Notes: generated from the letters alone by a model not told the origin. A stretch of 64,000 nt of DNA from Diogma glabrata (GCA_963693315.1 OY856187.1:110201201-110265200); one strand, 5' to 3'; positions 22,336-33,829 are shown, counted from the first letter of the stretch. Numbers and translations are program-made.

Positions 22336-24553
22336 AACGTTTATATATAATATTAATTATTAGTTTACTCAATATGATCGGATAAATTACGGAAGCATAT
22401 CAAACAGTAAATATGATCTCCGAACCCTGCTTTTATGAAAGGTTGGAGATTTAGAATACGGTTCAGCCAATTAGGTGTATCAAAAGACATGAACACGTTA
22501 CATGAACCCTGCTTCATAACTGCTTCTGGAGTAGAGACTAAGATGCAGCCCAATTTCTTCAAACATCATGTTTTGTGTTTTTGCGTATTTTGTTTATGTT
22601 TATTCGTATTGTTGAGACATTTAATAATTGAATATTCTGGAGGAGCCTGAACTCGAAAAGTGTACTTTCAGCAAATGTCAGAACTCTACGGGGTGGATAT
22701 GACAGTGCTGAATTCGATACAATTATTTTTGGTTGTTCCAACAATATGCAGACTAACATTAAGTGTCATACTGCTACCAGTTATTTTTACCTGAAAGATG
22801 TCTGGTGATTTAAACGTCGTCCCCACTCGATAGCGATTTTAGTTGATAATTTTATTCGTTATACGGCCCCATTAATTTACCAAATGTGCAGTTTTATTGA
22901 GTGTAGGTAACATTTTTGCTGCAACCTCTTCACTAAACCAACGTTGCTGTCAGTGTCGCACATAATAGAAACTTTGAAACTTTGTACAGAATTAGTTATT
23001 TGGTATGACCGTGAACGACTCTCTGACTACCTAAAGTTAAAATAACTCAACAACTTATTACCTCATTAAACATATGTTCTTAATGAATAGCCAACATAAT
23101 CTACTAATGCAATCATAAACATATTCAAAAAAAAACCCAAATACTAGAAACAAAAAACAGAAACTTAAAATTTAATTAAATTTCAATCAAAAATTAAAAT
23201 TAATTATTATTGATCTTTGATATTTACCAAGTAAAATAAAAAACAAAACAGAAACATTAAAATTCAATTAAAATAATCACCGAACGATAACCGCGCATAA
23301 CTAAAAATTAAAATCAAAAGATGTTTTAGTTTTACGTTATTGAATTTAAATGTTTTTTTCTGTGTTTGCAATAAATAATGATACCAACTCATGTCCTTGA
23401 AACATTTTGTCGATCATGCAACGATGATTTTTCTTTAGTTATATAATCGTTTTTTAAGTGAACTAATAAGGTGATGTAATAATTTATTTATAGGATAAGA
23501 ATAAATTGTTTATTACATACAGCTAGTTTTTTTTTAAGCGAAAGTTTTTAAACACGATCTCTTTGGATTTGGAGACGAACGAGTAATAGGGTGTAAAGAA
23601 AAAACATAATCCTAAACCTACGCCTGCAAATCCGACAACCCTATTTATAAAATATATCAACATTCATCAAGCCTTTTCCCCATTGTTCTATATAAAAACG
23701 CCAATAACATGTTACTATATTTTTGAAATGTAAAAATTGTTCTTGAATTGTTCAACGAATAATGAATTGGAAAAATATTTGAAAACATGAACTTATGATA
23801 ACGATGAAATAGTATGAAATCAATGGTACCAACCGATGTGATTTGGCAACACATAAGCTATTAGTTGAGGAATTTTTCAGTCTAGTAATTACACAAACAG
23901 TGATTTTGTAGAAAATTATTCAATCGTATTAAAAAATTAAGCTTTAGGTATCATTGAATCAACACGCAAGCTACAATTCATACTGTCGTAATATGTTATA
24001 ACGATAAATATATAAATTACAACACATAAATTTTACATGAATTATTGTTATTTCTTTTTTTTTTCTATGGCTCACAAGCTTTATGTAGTCGGATTCATAA
24101 CTTATTCTATGACCTTTTACTTAAATAAGAAGTAACAAAGTAAAGTCTTACTCCACTTTCTTTTCATTTCTCGAAGTATTGGATCATAAGGAGTTTAAAT
24201 TAACAAACAAAATGTTCGTCTGTCTGGCGGCTTTTGGTTTGGTTTTCAATAGTTTCAAAAGCGCATGAGAAATTTAATCTTATTTTGCAAAAATTCCTCA
24301 AATCTATAGAAAACCACACCGGTAATTATTTACCTATGAAATATTCCTTTAGTTGGATTATTGGCAATCCAACTTTAGTTCTGTTCCTGTAAAATGTAGT
24401 AAACAAATTTGCCCTGTTATTTTATATATATTTCCTCAATCTCATCATGAAAGATTTGCGTATGTCATATATGATCATGTAATAGAATATATTGTGTACT
24501 TATCTATTTAATAAATTCAATTGTGTCGACTTTCGGCACTTGGCGAAACATTT
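22336..24553. other. AT-rich stretch, nothing identified
   Basis: Short ORFs near 22365-22760 overlap on both strands and match no family I know. A CTTTCTTTTCATTTCTCGAAG-type pyrimidine patch lies near 24155. Nothing else stands out. Confidence 0.4.
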
Positions 24554-25114
24554 TAATATAAATTAAAAACTAATAACACTTGTTTTTATATTTCGCAAAT
24601 ATGTTTTTATTTTTATTTACTAAAAATTTTTAAAACTCAATGCAATTCGGCTTACGCCATTATCAAGAGCGATTCAAAAAGTTTATGAAGAAAAAATTTT
24701 GATTTGAATCAAAAATAAAATGAAAAATGACTAACTAGATTAAATAATTTATATAAACAAATTGTTAAAACATTTAATTAAAAAGTAGGTAATTTTTCTT
24801 ATTTAATTGGTTGATAATGGAAATACTATAAATTTGTTGATTTAATAGTTTCTAAAAATGATGACTGAAAAATAGATCCGGATTTGTCAAAGGAGAACAA
24901 ATAACGTCGGTTTGAGAATTTAGTAAATTTTTGTTAAAGTGCATTGCTTTACGTATTTCAAAAGCTTCCAAAAGATCAAGTTTAAGATCTTTCGTTTCAT
25001 ATTGTAAAATTTGAATATTGTTGTTATTTATAAAATTACTAGTATGATTTTCCTCAATTAAATGATTAGAAAAGGTGGAAGATGTTTGTCCTAATCTTAA
25101 ACTACGATAATGTT
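24554..25114 (-). repeat. Left inverted arm of the Penelope-like element
   Basis: Reverse complement of 26171-26675. It contains a minus-strand copy of the C-terminal coding part (after the GIY-YIG core) and the 3' UTR. Agreement is close apart from one roughly 57-base indel and scattered substitutions. Confidence 0.92.
24635..24670 (-). ncRNA. Hammerhead-like motif, second copy in the left arm
   Basis: Minus-strand equivalent of the motif at 26562-26597, with the same TTGATAA, GGC-GTAA-GCC stem and flanking GCTC and GAGT. The GAAA is GAAT here, a further departure from a functional core. Its presence in both arms fits a terminal-repeat position. Confidence 0.4.
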
Positions 25115-25186
25115 AAAAAATAAAAAAAATAATAAAATTATAATATAAAATAATAATATAAAAAATATCCTTCATCTTCAAAATTA

Positions 25187-26433
25187 ATTTCCTTTGATGT
25201 AACCAGCTTATTTACATCTATTCCTATTAACGTTCTAAATACTGTTCTATTCAAAATGATTCCGTTCAATCTGATGACATTCGAAATGAGCTCTCCATGA
25301 TTTACAAAACTTGTGTAGAGCAAAATTACTTTTGTTTTGATAATAGATATTATAAATTCACAGACGGACTACCAATGGGATCTCCTTTGTCCCCACTTTT
25401 GGCAGAAATTTTTATGAACTTTTTTGAGATCGAAATTTTAGATGTATCAATTCCACTTTCTAGTCATGTTTTATTTTGGTATCGTTATGTTGATGATATT
25501 CTTTGTCTTTGGACTGGAACTGATTTAGAATTAGAGTCGTTTCTTGAAATAATTAATAATAAACATATTTCTATTAAATTTACAATCGAAAAAGAAGTCG
25601 AAAATTGCATCAATTTTCTTGATATAAGTATAAGTCATTCATTTTCTAAATTCTCTTTTAATATTTATCGTAAGCCAACATGTACAGATTCCATTATACA
25701 CTCTACTTCTAATCATTCGTCAAATATAAAACATTCAGCCATTCATGCATTGGTTGATAGACTTATAAAAGTCCCTCTTTCCGCAGCTAATTTTCAAAAG
25801 GAATTAAATGTTATTTCGAACATAACTATTAATAATGGATATAATCCTACATTAGTTCACAAAATTTTACGTAAGAAATTAAAAAAGATTTCTTATAATT
25901 TAATTTATCCAAACCCCGTCCTTGAAACAAAATTATGGCATAAAATACTTTATACAGGTAATTTAAGCCAGAAATTAGGAAACAAAATTTCAAAACATAC
26001 AAATTTAAGTTGTGCTTATTATAATAATCATAACCTTCAAAATCTTCTTGTAAATAATAAACAAAAATTAAGTAAGTTTTCAAAATCTGGAGTCTATCAA
26101 CTATCTTGTTCTGACTGTGATGCAATCTATATTGGACAGACAGGTCGTCCGTTTCATGTTCGATGTGCTGAACATTTTCGTAGTTTAAGATTAGGACAAA
26201 CATCTTCCTCCTTTTCTAATCATTTAATTGAGGAAAATCATACTAGTAATTTTATAAATAACAACAATATTCAAATTTTACAATATGAAACGAAAGGTCT
26301 TAAACTTGATCTTTTGGAAGCTTTTGAAATACGTAAAGCAATGCACTTTAACAAAAATTTACTAAATTCTCAAACCGACGTTATTTGTTCTCCTTTGACA
26401 AATCCGGATCTATTTTTCAGTCATCATTTTTAG
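25187..26433 (+). pseudogene. Penelope-type reverse transcriptase with GIY-YIG endonuclease, 5' truncated and frameshifted
   Basis: The main open frame runs from 25297 to 26433 (378 residues). Residues 24-33 are GLPMGSPLSP, and YVDD at 64-67 is the catalytic site. The C-terminal GIY-YIG nuclease starts with GVY at 265-267, then LSCSDC (the CxxC that is specific to Penelope nucleases) and YIGQTGR at 278-284, followed by the EH and LLEAFEI blocks. Upstream, in another frame, 25187-25250 encodes ISFDVTSLFTSIPI, the preceding reverse-transcriptase motif A, so a single-base frameshift lies near 25250 and the annotated Met at 25297 is not a true start. The earlier reverse-transcriptase motifs and N-terminus are missing. 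The protein would prime reverse transcription at a nick made by its GIY-YIG domain. It is probably inactive. Confidence 0.92.
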
Positions 26434-26561
26434 AAACTATTAAATCAACAAATTTATAGTATTTCCATTATCAACCAATTAAATAAGAAAAATTACCTAC
26501 TTTTTAATTAATTTTATTTTTGATTCAAATCAAAATTTTTTCTTCATAAACTTTTTGAATC

Positions 26562-26597
26562 GCTCTTGATAATGGCGTAAGCCGAAATGCATTGAGC
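26562..26597 (+). ncRNA. Hammerhead-like motif in the 3' region of the Penelope-like element
   Basis: The order is GCTC, then CTTGATAA-like core bases, a stem GGC-GTAA-GCC, then GAAA (26584-26587), and GAGC, which can pair with the first GCTC. Penelope-like elements are known to carry hammerhead ribozymes in their terminal repeats with core CTGATGA, stem II and GAAA. Here the first core strand departs from the consensus (TTGATAA), so the motif may be a decayed ribozyme or a coincidence. Confidence 0.45.
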
Positions 26598-26739
26598 AAA
26601 AACTTTTAGAAAATAAAAATGAAAACATATTTGCGAAATATAAAAACAAGTGTTATTAGTTTTTAATTTATATTATCTATTTAAAAAAGATATATAAAGA
26701 AACAAAACAACATAAGATTGGAGAAATTTCCTGTATAAA

Positions 26740-27870
26740 CCTAGTGTCAGAAAATAATATACAAAAATATGGAAGGGCTGAAATCTCAAACTCTGAGATA
26801 TCAAGACTTCGGTTTTGGTTAAAGATTTTGCTATAGTTTTCGGCATAAAACTTTTATGAGGACATTGTTTTTAGTTTTGGGCAGCGATGTTTATCAAACA
26901 TATAACTCTTTGTAAAAGCAAAAGTATTTTTTCTCTGTTTAGAAATTTATAACAAAGCAAACAAATTCGTCGCCGGAAAATTATAACAGATCATATATTA
27001 ACATAATTTAGTGAAAAGATGATACATTCGGCAAACTACTCAAAAACCTCTCCATTTAGCGTTTCTAGAAAATACTACAAACTCACGAATTCATATTTCT
27101 TTCAAAATTCCAAAAATATTGTAAAAAATAAGAAAAATCAGATTTTTTTCAAAATTCTAAAAATATTGCAAAAATTATTACAAAATCAAAGATTAAAACT
27201 TTGTTCAAAAATTCTAAAAATATTGCAAAAATTATAACAAAGTCAAAAATTGAAACTAATTTCAAAATTTCAAAAATTAGAATAAAATCAAATATTTAAA
27301 CTTTTTCTAAATTCCAATAATATTCCAAAATTTGTTAAAAATTGAAACTTTTTCCAAAATTCTAAAATCATTGCGAAAATTGTAACAATATCAAAAATTG
27401 AAACTTTTTTCAAAATTCTAAAAATTATAAAAAAATCAAAAATTAAAAATTTTTCAAAATTCTAAAACTATTCCAAAAATTCTTACAAAATCAAAAATTG
27501 AAACTTTTTTCAAAATTCTAAAAATGTATATACAAAATTCACAAATTCAAAAATTTATTTTTTTTAAAAGATTCTAAAAATATTGCAAAAATTATAACAA
27601 AATCAAAACGTAAAACTTTTTCCAAAATTCTAAAAATCATTTTTTTGACACACTTGACAATATTTTGTTGACAAACTTATAATGCAATAAAATTCTCAAT
27701 AATAATAATTTCATTACATTTCATTCCATACAAATACACTAATTTTATTTTTCTCTAAAAAAATAAATGAAAACCATTCTTTTGACACACTTGACATTAT
27801 TTTTTTGACAAACTTATAATGCCGTAATTCTCTAGAAAAATAATAAAATCTCATGTCATACTGTAGCCTC
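26740..27870 (+). repeat. Partial copy of the foldback repeat of 53613-57944
   Basis: Shares in order GGGCTGAAATCTC, CTGAGATATCAAGACTTCGGT, TTTTATGAGGACAT, TTTTGGGCAGCGATGT, AATTTAGTGAAAAGA, CATTTAGCGTTTC, then many degenerate units of TTCAAAATTCTAAAAATATTG type, and finally GACACACTTGACA-TTTTTTGACAAACTTATAATGC. It is equivalent to the right half of the large foldback, starts only 65 bases after the Penelope-like element and lacks the GTCCGTCC end. Confidence 0.8.
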
Positions 27871-28289
27871 AAAAAATTTCAGCTTTCTAGCCAAAGAGGT
27901 TCCATTTTTATAAGCATTATATTGCACCTATTGCAAGAAAAATATTAAGTCATTTAATACTATAGAAAATGATCAAATTCTCTTTTGTTTTTATTTTTTT
28001 CACTAAGTAAACCGTTTGAAAAAATAACAAAAAAAAACAACAACAAAGATGATTTTGAATTAAAATTGTTTGATAATGTTTGATTATAAATTATGTGTGA
28101 TGGTATAATTGTAGTTGTGACGTAGTCGGTGGCGGTTTTAAGCTCAGGCAAACCAGGCATTTGCCGGGTGCCTCGCGCTCAGGTGGCCTCGCATTTTTTT
28201 TTCTTAGAACAAGTGATATAAAAAATTTTTCTTAGTACAATAAATATAAACAACGAAACTCATTTATTAAGATTCAATATAATGTATGC

Positions 28290-28841
28290 GTACAGTATTT
28301 TTATAATAGTACATTATTTAATTAGGAGCTAAAGTGATACTTTTTGTGTTGAGTCTATAGTTTGACGGCCGACCGCAGGGAGGCCGACAATTTTAGACAA
28401 AACACAAAAAGTCACTTTAGCTCCGAATTAAATACACTATTTTTTCGGCAAACGTTTAAATTTTTTATAAATATGAAATTAATACATCAAACTTTTTATA
28501 AATATGAATTTGTATCGTCATAATTACTTCCAAAAAAAAAACATTTAAATTTGTATGAATAAAATTTTTTTATCAAAGCAGCCTTTTCAAAATTTCATAA
28601 TATGAGAATCAACTTATTTTTTGTTGTCATGGTTATACAATATGTTTGAAAAAATAACAAACTAACAAATAAAAAATGCTACTTTACAGCCTCCGTAATA
28701 TAAAATAAAAATAGCGTTACTTCTGCTGTCGCTAGACGTTACTTTTGCTATCAGGCTAAAAGGTAAGACTTTAGCTAACTCCCTAGCGGCAGTAAAGTTA
28801 AACTTTACAGCCGTTTGCCGAAAAACAGTATTTTTATAAAA
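28290..28841. mobile_element. Inverted-repeat insertion(s) flanked by a 14-bp direct repeat
   Basis: CAGTATTTTTATAA occurs at about 28290-28303 and again at 28828-28841, a possible target-site duplication. Inside are two hairpin-forming parts. TAATTAGGAGCTAAAGTGA (28320-28338) pairs with TCACTTTAGCTCCGAATTA (28412-28430) around a GGCCGACCGCAGGGAGGCCG core; TTTTTCGGCAAACG (about 28441-28454) pairs with CGTTTGCCGAAAAA (28812-28825). There is no coding capacity. These are MITE-like structures. Confidence 0.6.
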
Positions 28842-29140
28842 TATTTAACTTTACATATACATCTATTATTATGTATGTAGCAATTTTTTTGCGTTATACA
28901 TAATGCCTGGCAACCATATGAAAGAGTATGCGGTATCTAGTCTCATATACATAAACGAAATTTGAAATTTTTTCTAAGCCTACTAGATCTTTTTTTAACA
29001 TTTCACAGTTATTATATTTTTGTGAATATATGATTGCTATAGCTATAGTATGATTGTTATTGGTATAAAAAATGTTGTGTTACGATTGTGTGCGAGTTAC
29101 AATTTTTTGGTATAATGTAAGTAATGAATGATGTAAAAAT

Positions 29141-30659
29141 CAGGGTTGTTAATATACACGTATAAAGCCGTATAAAACGCTTTCGCATAATACGTGACGT
29201 ATAAAACGTATATAACGTATAAAACGTATAATATGATTTTGTTTTTGAAATTCATTCATAAAAAATTAAAAATGCTTCTTACTTCAGATATTAATTATAT
29301 TTTTAGTAAAAATATATATATATATTAGTAAAAATATAATTACATAGTTATAAATTATTTATATATTTTATAATTTATAACAAAAACTATTTAAATTCTA
29401 GATGTTATTTGAATGTAAATTTTTATTTCCTATCGTCCCTAGGTATCGTCCGTTTGTAGTGAAAATTTTACTTCCAATAAAACCAGGGACGATAGGAAAT
29501 TTTATCGCGTAGATCAGATTCGATGTATGTACCAAAGGTGTATACATTGAACAGCAAAACTTATAGTAAATTTTTATACTTTATACGACTATGTTACTGT
29601 ACATTAAACTGGTTAATAATCTTTAATTCACTAGATTTGAATATTGAAAATTTTGAATTATATATTAGAGGTTTTTTTGAGCACATCAACTCAAGCAATT
29701 AAATTATTTTTGAATTTTTCAACACGTAGGTATACTATATGATTTGCTTTCATTTTGATTCCAACATTTACTTAATGGGAAACATTTTGGATTAGAAACA
29801 TTTGGCTCATGAACTTAATTATTTGGCAATATGAAATGTTATTGAATATATAAAATATGGTTCAATTCAACTTCAGCTGCTCCCATCTAATAAGAACAGC
29901 TGGGAAATATTATGTTGTTGCAGAATAAATGTCGTTTTTTACATAGCAGTTAGGAAAACTATTACAGATTATTAGAGAGATGTTTTTAAAAAAAATTTGT
30001 TGTGTGAATCCGTGTTGCACCACTTCCAATTAATAGACACAGTTTGAAAATAACAGGCTCTTGCAGATCAAATCTTCTTTTGATACAAAAGTTGTAATAG
30101 TTAAAATATAAAATATTTCTTTGGTTTTCATTTATTTTTATTTTTAATAAAAGGGAAACGCAAGAGAATACAAGACAGTATACAGTTAAAATTTGTATTT
30201 ACGTCAAACGAAAAAGTTTAGTGAGAAGTTTATTGAGTAAATTCAATTTTGGTCATTGATGAATAATAGGTGTGGTTGGAAATGTCAACTTATTGCAGAC
30301 TAAATTTGTTTTGAAAATAAATAATTATATTTTGAAAAAAAGTATTTACGTTAAATGTGGAAGTTTTCTGAACTCATAGAATAGTTGGGTAAGAAATTAT
30401 CATGACGACGCTATATTTTATTAAGCAGCTGTTCCTGTTAGTCCCGAAATCTAGGCTTTATAAATATTAAATATCACGAGTACGATGAATAATACGCCCG
30501 CGATAATGTTATATAAATGTATTTTTATTTATTAAGGATTTTACTTTTATACGGTATAAAACGTAAACAATTGTGTGTTTTATACTCTACGTTTTATACG
30601 TTTTATACGTACGTATAATACGTGTTTTAAACGTTACCGTATTATACGTTACAACCCTG
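29141..30659. mobile_element. hAT-type non-autonomous element with CAGGGTTGT ends
   Basis: Left end CAGGGTTGTTAATA (29141) and right end TTATACGTTACAACCCTG (to 30659) are inverted repeats. Both ends carry subterminal clusters of CGTATAAAACG-type words (29160-29235 and 30550-30650), a hAT hallmark where transposase binds. The flanks share AAAAAT but no clean 8-bp duplication is seen. The interior has no ORF. Confidence 0.75.
29426..29499. mobile_element. 74-bp mini inverted-repeat element
   Basis: TTTCCTATCGTCCCT (29426-29440) and AGGGACGATAGGAAA (29485-29499) are exact reverse complements. The element sits inside the hAT element at 29141-30659. It is too small to encode anything. Confidence 0.75.
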
Positions 30660-30950
30660 AAAAATAGAGATTATTTGTTTTCCATTTCACTTCTAAATTA
30701 TAATTCTTATAGTTCAGACGTTCTTTTTTGGTGTTCTTAGTAATTTATGCGATTTTAATATTGACGATTTTTGCTTTTCTCGTTGTTATTCTTCTGATTA
30801 TACATTTTATATTGACGACTTCTGCTCTTTCCTTGCCTATTCTTCTGATTATTCGCTTTTATGTAATATTAACATAAATTATATTATATATTTATAAATA
30901 AATGTCAAACTTTAAAAAAAGTTTAAATTTATATTCATCGTTATTTAACT

Positions 30951-32001
30951 ATGAATCCTCATCGTGATCGAGACACTGGAAGAAAATGGGCTTCGGGTGC
31001 CGAAAAAAAAGAAATAAGAAAGACCAGATACAGCCTTATACAGATATGGTAAAGAAAATTAAACCATTGACAAGTTTTTTTAATATATCATCAGGTACTA
31101 ACACAACTTTTGATGCAGGTGCTAGTACTTCGCAAGATGTTTCAGAAAAATTGGTAGATATTTTATCTGACCAGTCTGAAACATCTTTAGTTTCTTTCTC
31201 TTTTGTTGTTTCAAATTCTGAAGTTTCTGCTGTCCTATTACCGGACACCCATGAAAAAGATTTTGAAATGAATTTGTCTCAAGAGTCTTCGTTAGCTTCC
31301 AATGATTTTGTTTTAGCTTCGAATCCCAAATTTCATGAAGCACAACAAGACATAACTGATGTGGTTATTGTTTCCGACAACCTGGCGTTATGGCCCATTT
31401 CGTTTAATGAACGAGAAAGAGTCGATATTGTTAAAAAAGGACCGAGTCAGGTTAAACAAATAAATTTTAAAGCTGATAAATCGGGTCGCAGATTTAATAC
31501 TAGTTTCTACACGAGAGTTCTTGCTAACGGTGAAGAAGTTTCTAGAAGCTGGCTACAAAATAATTCGGTATTTTGCATTTGTTGCAAAATTTTGTCTACC
31601 CGAAAAATATGCTTGTCGTCGACTGAAGGCTACTCAGATTGGAAAAATATAGGTTCTAGCTTAAAACAACATGATAAATCTCAGGATCACATTAGCTGTA
31701 TGCAAAAATGGATGAATACGTCAGTTAATTTAAAATCAAATGCAACAATTGATCAAAATTTGCAGAGAATAATAGAAAACGAGAAGAAACATTGACGCTT
31801 GGTACTTGAACGTCTTTTTGCTATAGTGCTAATGTTAGCTGAAAGATCATTATCTTTTCGTGGACAACGTGAGCAACTTTATCAGCCTAATAATGGACAC
31901 TTCTTGGCACAAGTAGAACTTATTGCAAAATTTGATCCAGTTATGTTAGAGCATCTCAAACGAATAAAAAATAAAGAATGCTTTGACACATATCTTGGAA
32001 A
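30951..32001 (+). pseudogene. hAT transposase N-terminal part, ZMYM1-like (TTF-type zinc finger)
   Basis: The likely original start is the ATG at 30951 (MNPHRDRDTGRKWASGAEKK, the usual SGAEKRKK-type N-terminus). A frameshift in the A run near 31004 leads into the long open frame 30986-31795. This frame contains a TTF-type zinc-finger region: RRFNTSFYTRV, SWLQNNSVFCICCKI, EGYSDWKNIGSSLKQHDKS and HISCMQKW. After a stop at 31793-31795 the reading continues as LVLERLFAIVLMLAERSLSF, then GHFLAQVELIAKFDPVM and FDTYLG. It is then interrupted at codon level by the hAT insertion at 32002. The intact family would cut and paste a hAT transposon; this copy is dead. Confidence 0.85.
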
Positions 32002-33621
32002 CAAGGTTGGCAAATATCATGATATTTATATAAATATCCAAATATCCGATTTATATCAGATATATATCCGATATATATCAAGATCTGATATTTATTTTTG
32101 AATAAGTTGTTTATCTTAAATATTATACAATATATGGCCCTTTCCGCACTTCTATGCAGTGCATCGCACCTCTCCCTCGTTTCATACCTCTTTGCCTATA
32201 AACTAAATTCAAACATTGCAACTCCAATTTAGTTTATAGACAATTTGTCAAGTCTATTCGTCTGTACTTCATTCTTCGAGTGCACGTGCACAAGTCCAAA
32301 TAACGAATACGCTCGCTCGCTTTGGCTGGTTTATTTGAACAAGGTGCATCATCAATACTCATACAAGGTTGTACAACTGGTCCATTAATGGATCATTACT
32401 GCCGACTAGTAATGCCGCCCGCAATGATCACCATAACTGGACCATTAACAGAATGTTACTGAATCGAAGTTATCGAACTGGCCCATGCAAGGTTATACAA
32501 CTGGTCCAGTAATGGCCAATTATCGGCGACCAGTAATTCAACATAGTGCTAACACTACCACAACCCATAGTGCTAACACTAATTTTACTTGTTGATAACT
32601 TCGGACAATAAATGGCTGTCATTCATTTGCCAGAGAAAAAACAGCAATGGCCCATACAAGGTTGTACAGCTAACCCAGACCCAGATGACAAGTATTGCAG
32701 CAATGGCCGAGTACTGGTAACCATGGCTGGGCCATTATAAAATATCATACGTATTAATTTAAATTAATTATATACAAAATAATTAAAATAAAGTAAAAAT
32801 GTCTAAAGAAAAAAAATTTAAAACTTATACGAACCTTAACATTTTACCATAGGTTTTCAGCAGAGATGCGATAATTAAACTATAGGTGAAATTTTTCAAC
32901 CTATATATTTCTAAAATGGATAATGCTCTAGTGAATTTGAACCAAATGACAAAGATCGGCCAATTCATGGTTCAGCACTGGCCCAATAACAACAGCCAAT
33001 TAATGTAAACCAATAACGTGCCATTACTTGGCCATTTAAAGTAAACTGGACTGGTTATTTTCTATAAACCTTATATCGGGTGATTCATAGTTCCAGTAAG
33101 GACCCAATAGCAATATCAAAGTACTGTTTACTATAATTGGGCCATTCAAAGGTAACTAAATGCTGGCTATTTTTTTGTAAACCATAGATCGGCCGATGAA
33201 AAAGTTTTTTAACTTCTAAGGTTGCTCTAGTTTAAGATCGACTTCCAGTTTATGCCAAATTTCAACTAAAACGGCAATAGCCGTTTTATCTCTTTAAGCT
33301 CTATCTAAAGCGATTGCTATTGTCTTTAGATAACAAAGCATATGTTTAACATTCATTACACTATTTATGTCATAAGTTTAGGTATGTCAGAATCTATGTC
33401 AGCTTTATGGTCCTGGCATAGCTGAACCAGGTTACCTCGATTTGGCATGCGTTTTGCCAGCAGTGCTGCGACTGTTAACAGTTTTTCCAACTTTAAGGTA
33501 GGAATAGTTATTTATTTTTTTTTTTATAAATATCATGATATATATCAGGGAATAAATATCGTGATATATATCAATGATATATATCGGATATATATCATTG
33601 ATATATATCATGCCAACCTTG
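32002..33621. mobile_element. hAT-type element with perfect TIR and 8-bp target duplication, inside the hAT transposase
   Basis: Terminal inverted repeats CAAGGTTGGCA (32002-32012) and TGCCAACCTTG (33611-33621) are exact. They are flanked by the 8-bp direct repeat CTTGGAAA (31994-32001 and 33622-33629), the duplication length expected for hAT insertions. Both ends have subterminal GATATATATC/ATATCATGATAT words. The interior holds no transposase but contains TGGCC/ACTGGTCC-rich repeat sequence (32345-33195) and a 14-bp hairpin, CTATAAACTAAATT with its complement (32196-32239). It is non-autonomous. Confidence 0.93.
32345..33195. repeat. TGGCC/ACTGGTCC-rich repeat, copy 1
   Basis: Recurring short words AACTGGTCCA, GGCCATTA, GGCCAATAA and TGGCCATT are spread over a non-coding block. 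A central segment (TAAAATAAAGTAAAAATGTC, then TATAGGTGAAATTTTT, then ATATATTTCTAAAATGGAT) is shared with copies at 50783-51290 and 52275-52965. Confidence 0.75.
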
Positions 33622-33629
33622 CTTGGAAA

Positions 33630-33829
33630 AGACGTGCAGAATGAAATAATTGGACTTATATCGAGAAGAATACTGAAAACTATCGTATCTTCTGTTCTTT
33701 TCTGTTATCATCGATTGCACTCCTGATGTAAGTCATAAGGAACAGCTTTCAATTCTTTTGAGATGCGTTAAAATTAATCAGGAAGAAGTACAAATTGAAG
33801 AATTTTTTTGTGGTTTTTTTATTGGATAA
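33630..33829 (+). pseudogene. hAT transposase continuation, ZMYM1-like
   Basis: Directly after the target duplication the transposase resumes: GKDVQNEIIGLISRRILKTI, and after a frameshift IIDCTPDVSHKEQLSILLR followed by QIEEFFCGF. DCTPDVSH corresponds to the conserved acidic block at the start of the RNase-H-like catalytic domain of this family. A TAA follows at about 33827-33829 and no later catalytic blocks are seen, so the C-terminal half is missing. Confidence 0.85.

Larger units (their letters stand above)
24554..26675 (+). mobile_element. Penelope-like element with inverted partial copy
   Basis: The right part (about 25130-26675, plus strand) carries a 5'-truncated reverse transcriptase/GIY-YIG ORF and its 3' end. 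The left part (24554-25114) is the reverse complement of the 3' end of that same unit (26171-26675), covering the last part of the ORF and the 3' UTR. The left arm keeps about 57 extra bases (near 24720-24778). Head-to-head partial copies with long-terminal-repeat-like ends are characteristic of Penelope elements. The two arms are very similar, so both probably derive from one insertion. The outer ends read TAATATAAATTAAAAAC and its complement. Confidence 0.88.
28125..33829 (+). mobile_element. Decayed ZMYM1-like hAT transposon with nested insertions
   Basis: A left end resembling those of ZMYM1-like hAT elements is seen near 28125-28190 (GGTGGCGGTTTTAAGCTCAG, then CAAACCAGGCATTTGCC and GCCTCGC). 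The transposase pseudogene lies at 30951-33829. The intervening DNA is filled with other insertions: 28305-28830, 29141-30659 and 32002-33621. Between 30745 and 30850 two imperfect units of about 60 bp (ATATTGACGA, TATTCTTCTGATTAT) form a tandem pair. The right end is not recognised, so the right boundary is only where transposase homology stops. Treating all of this as one element is inference. Confidence 0.5.
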
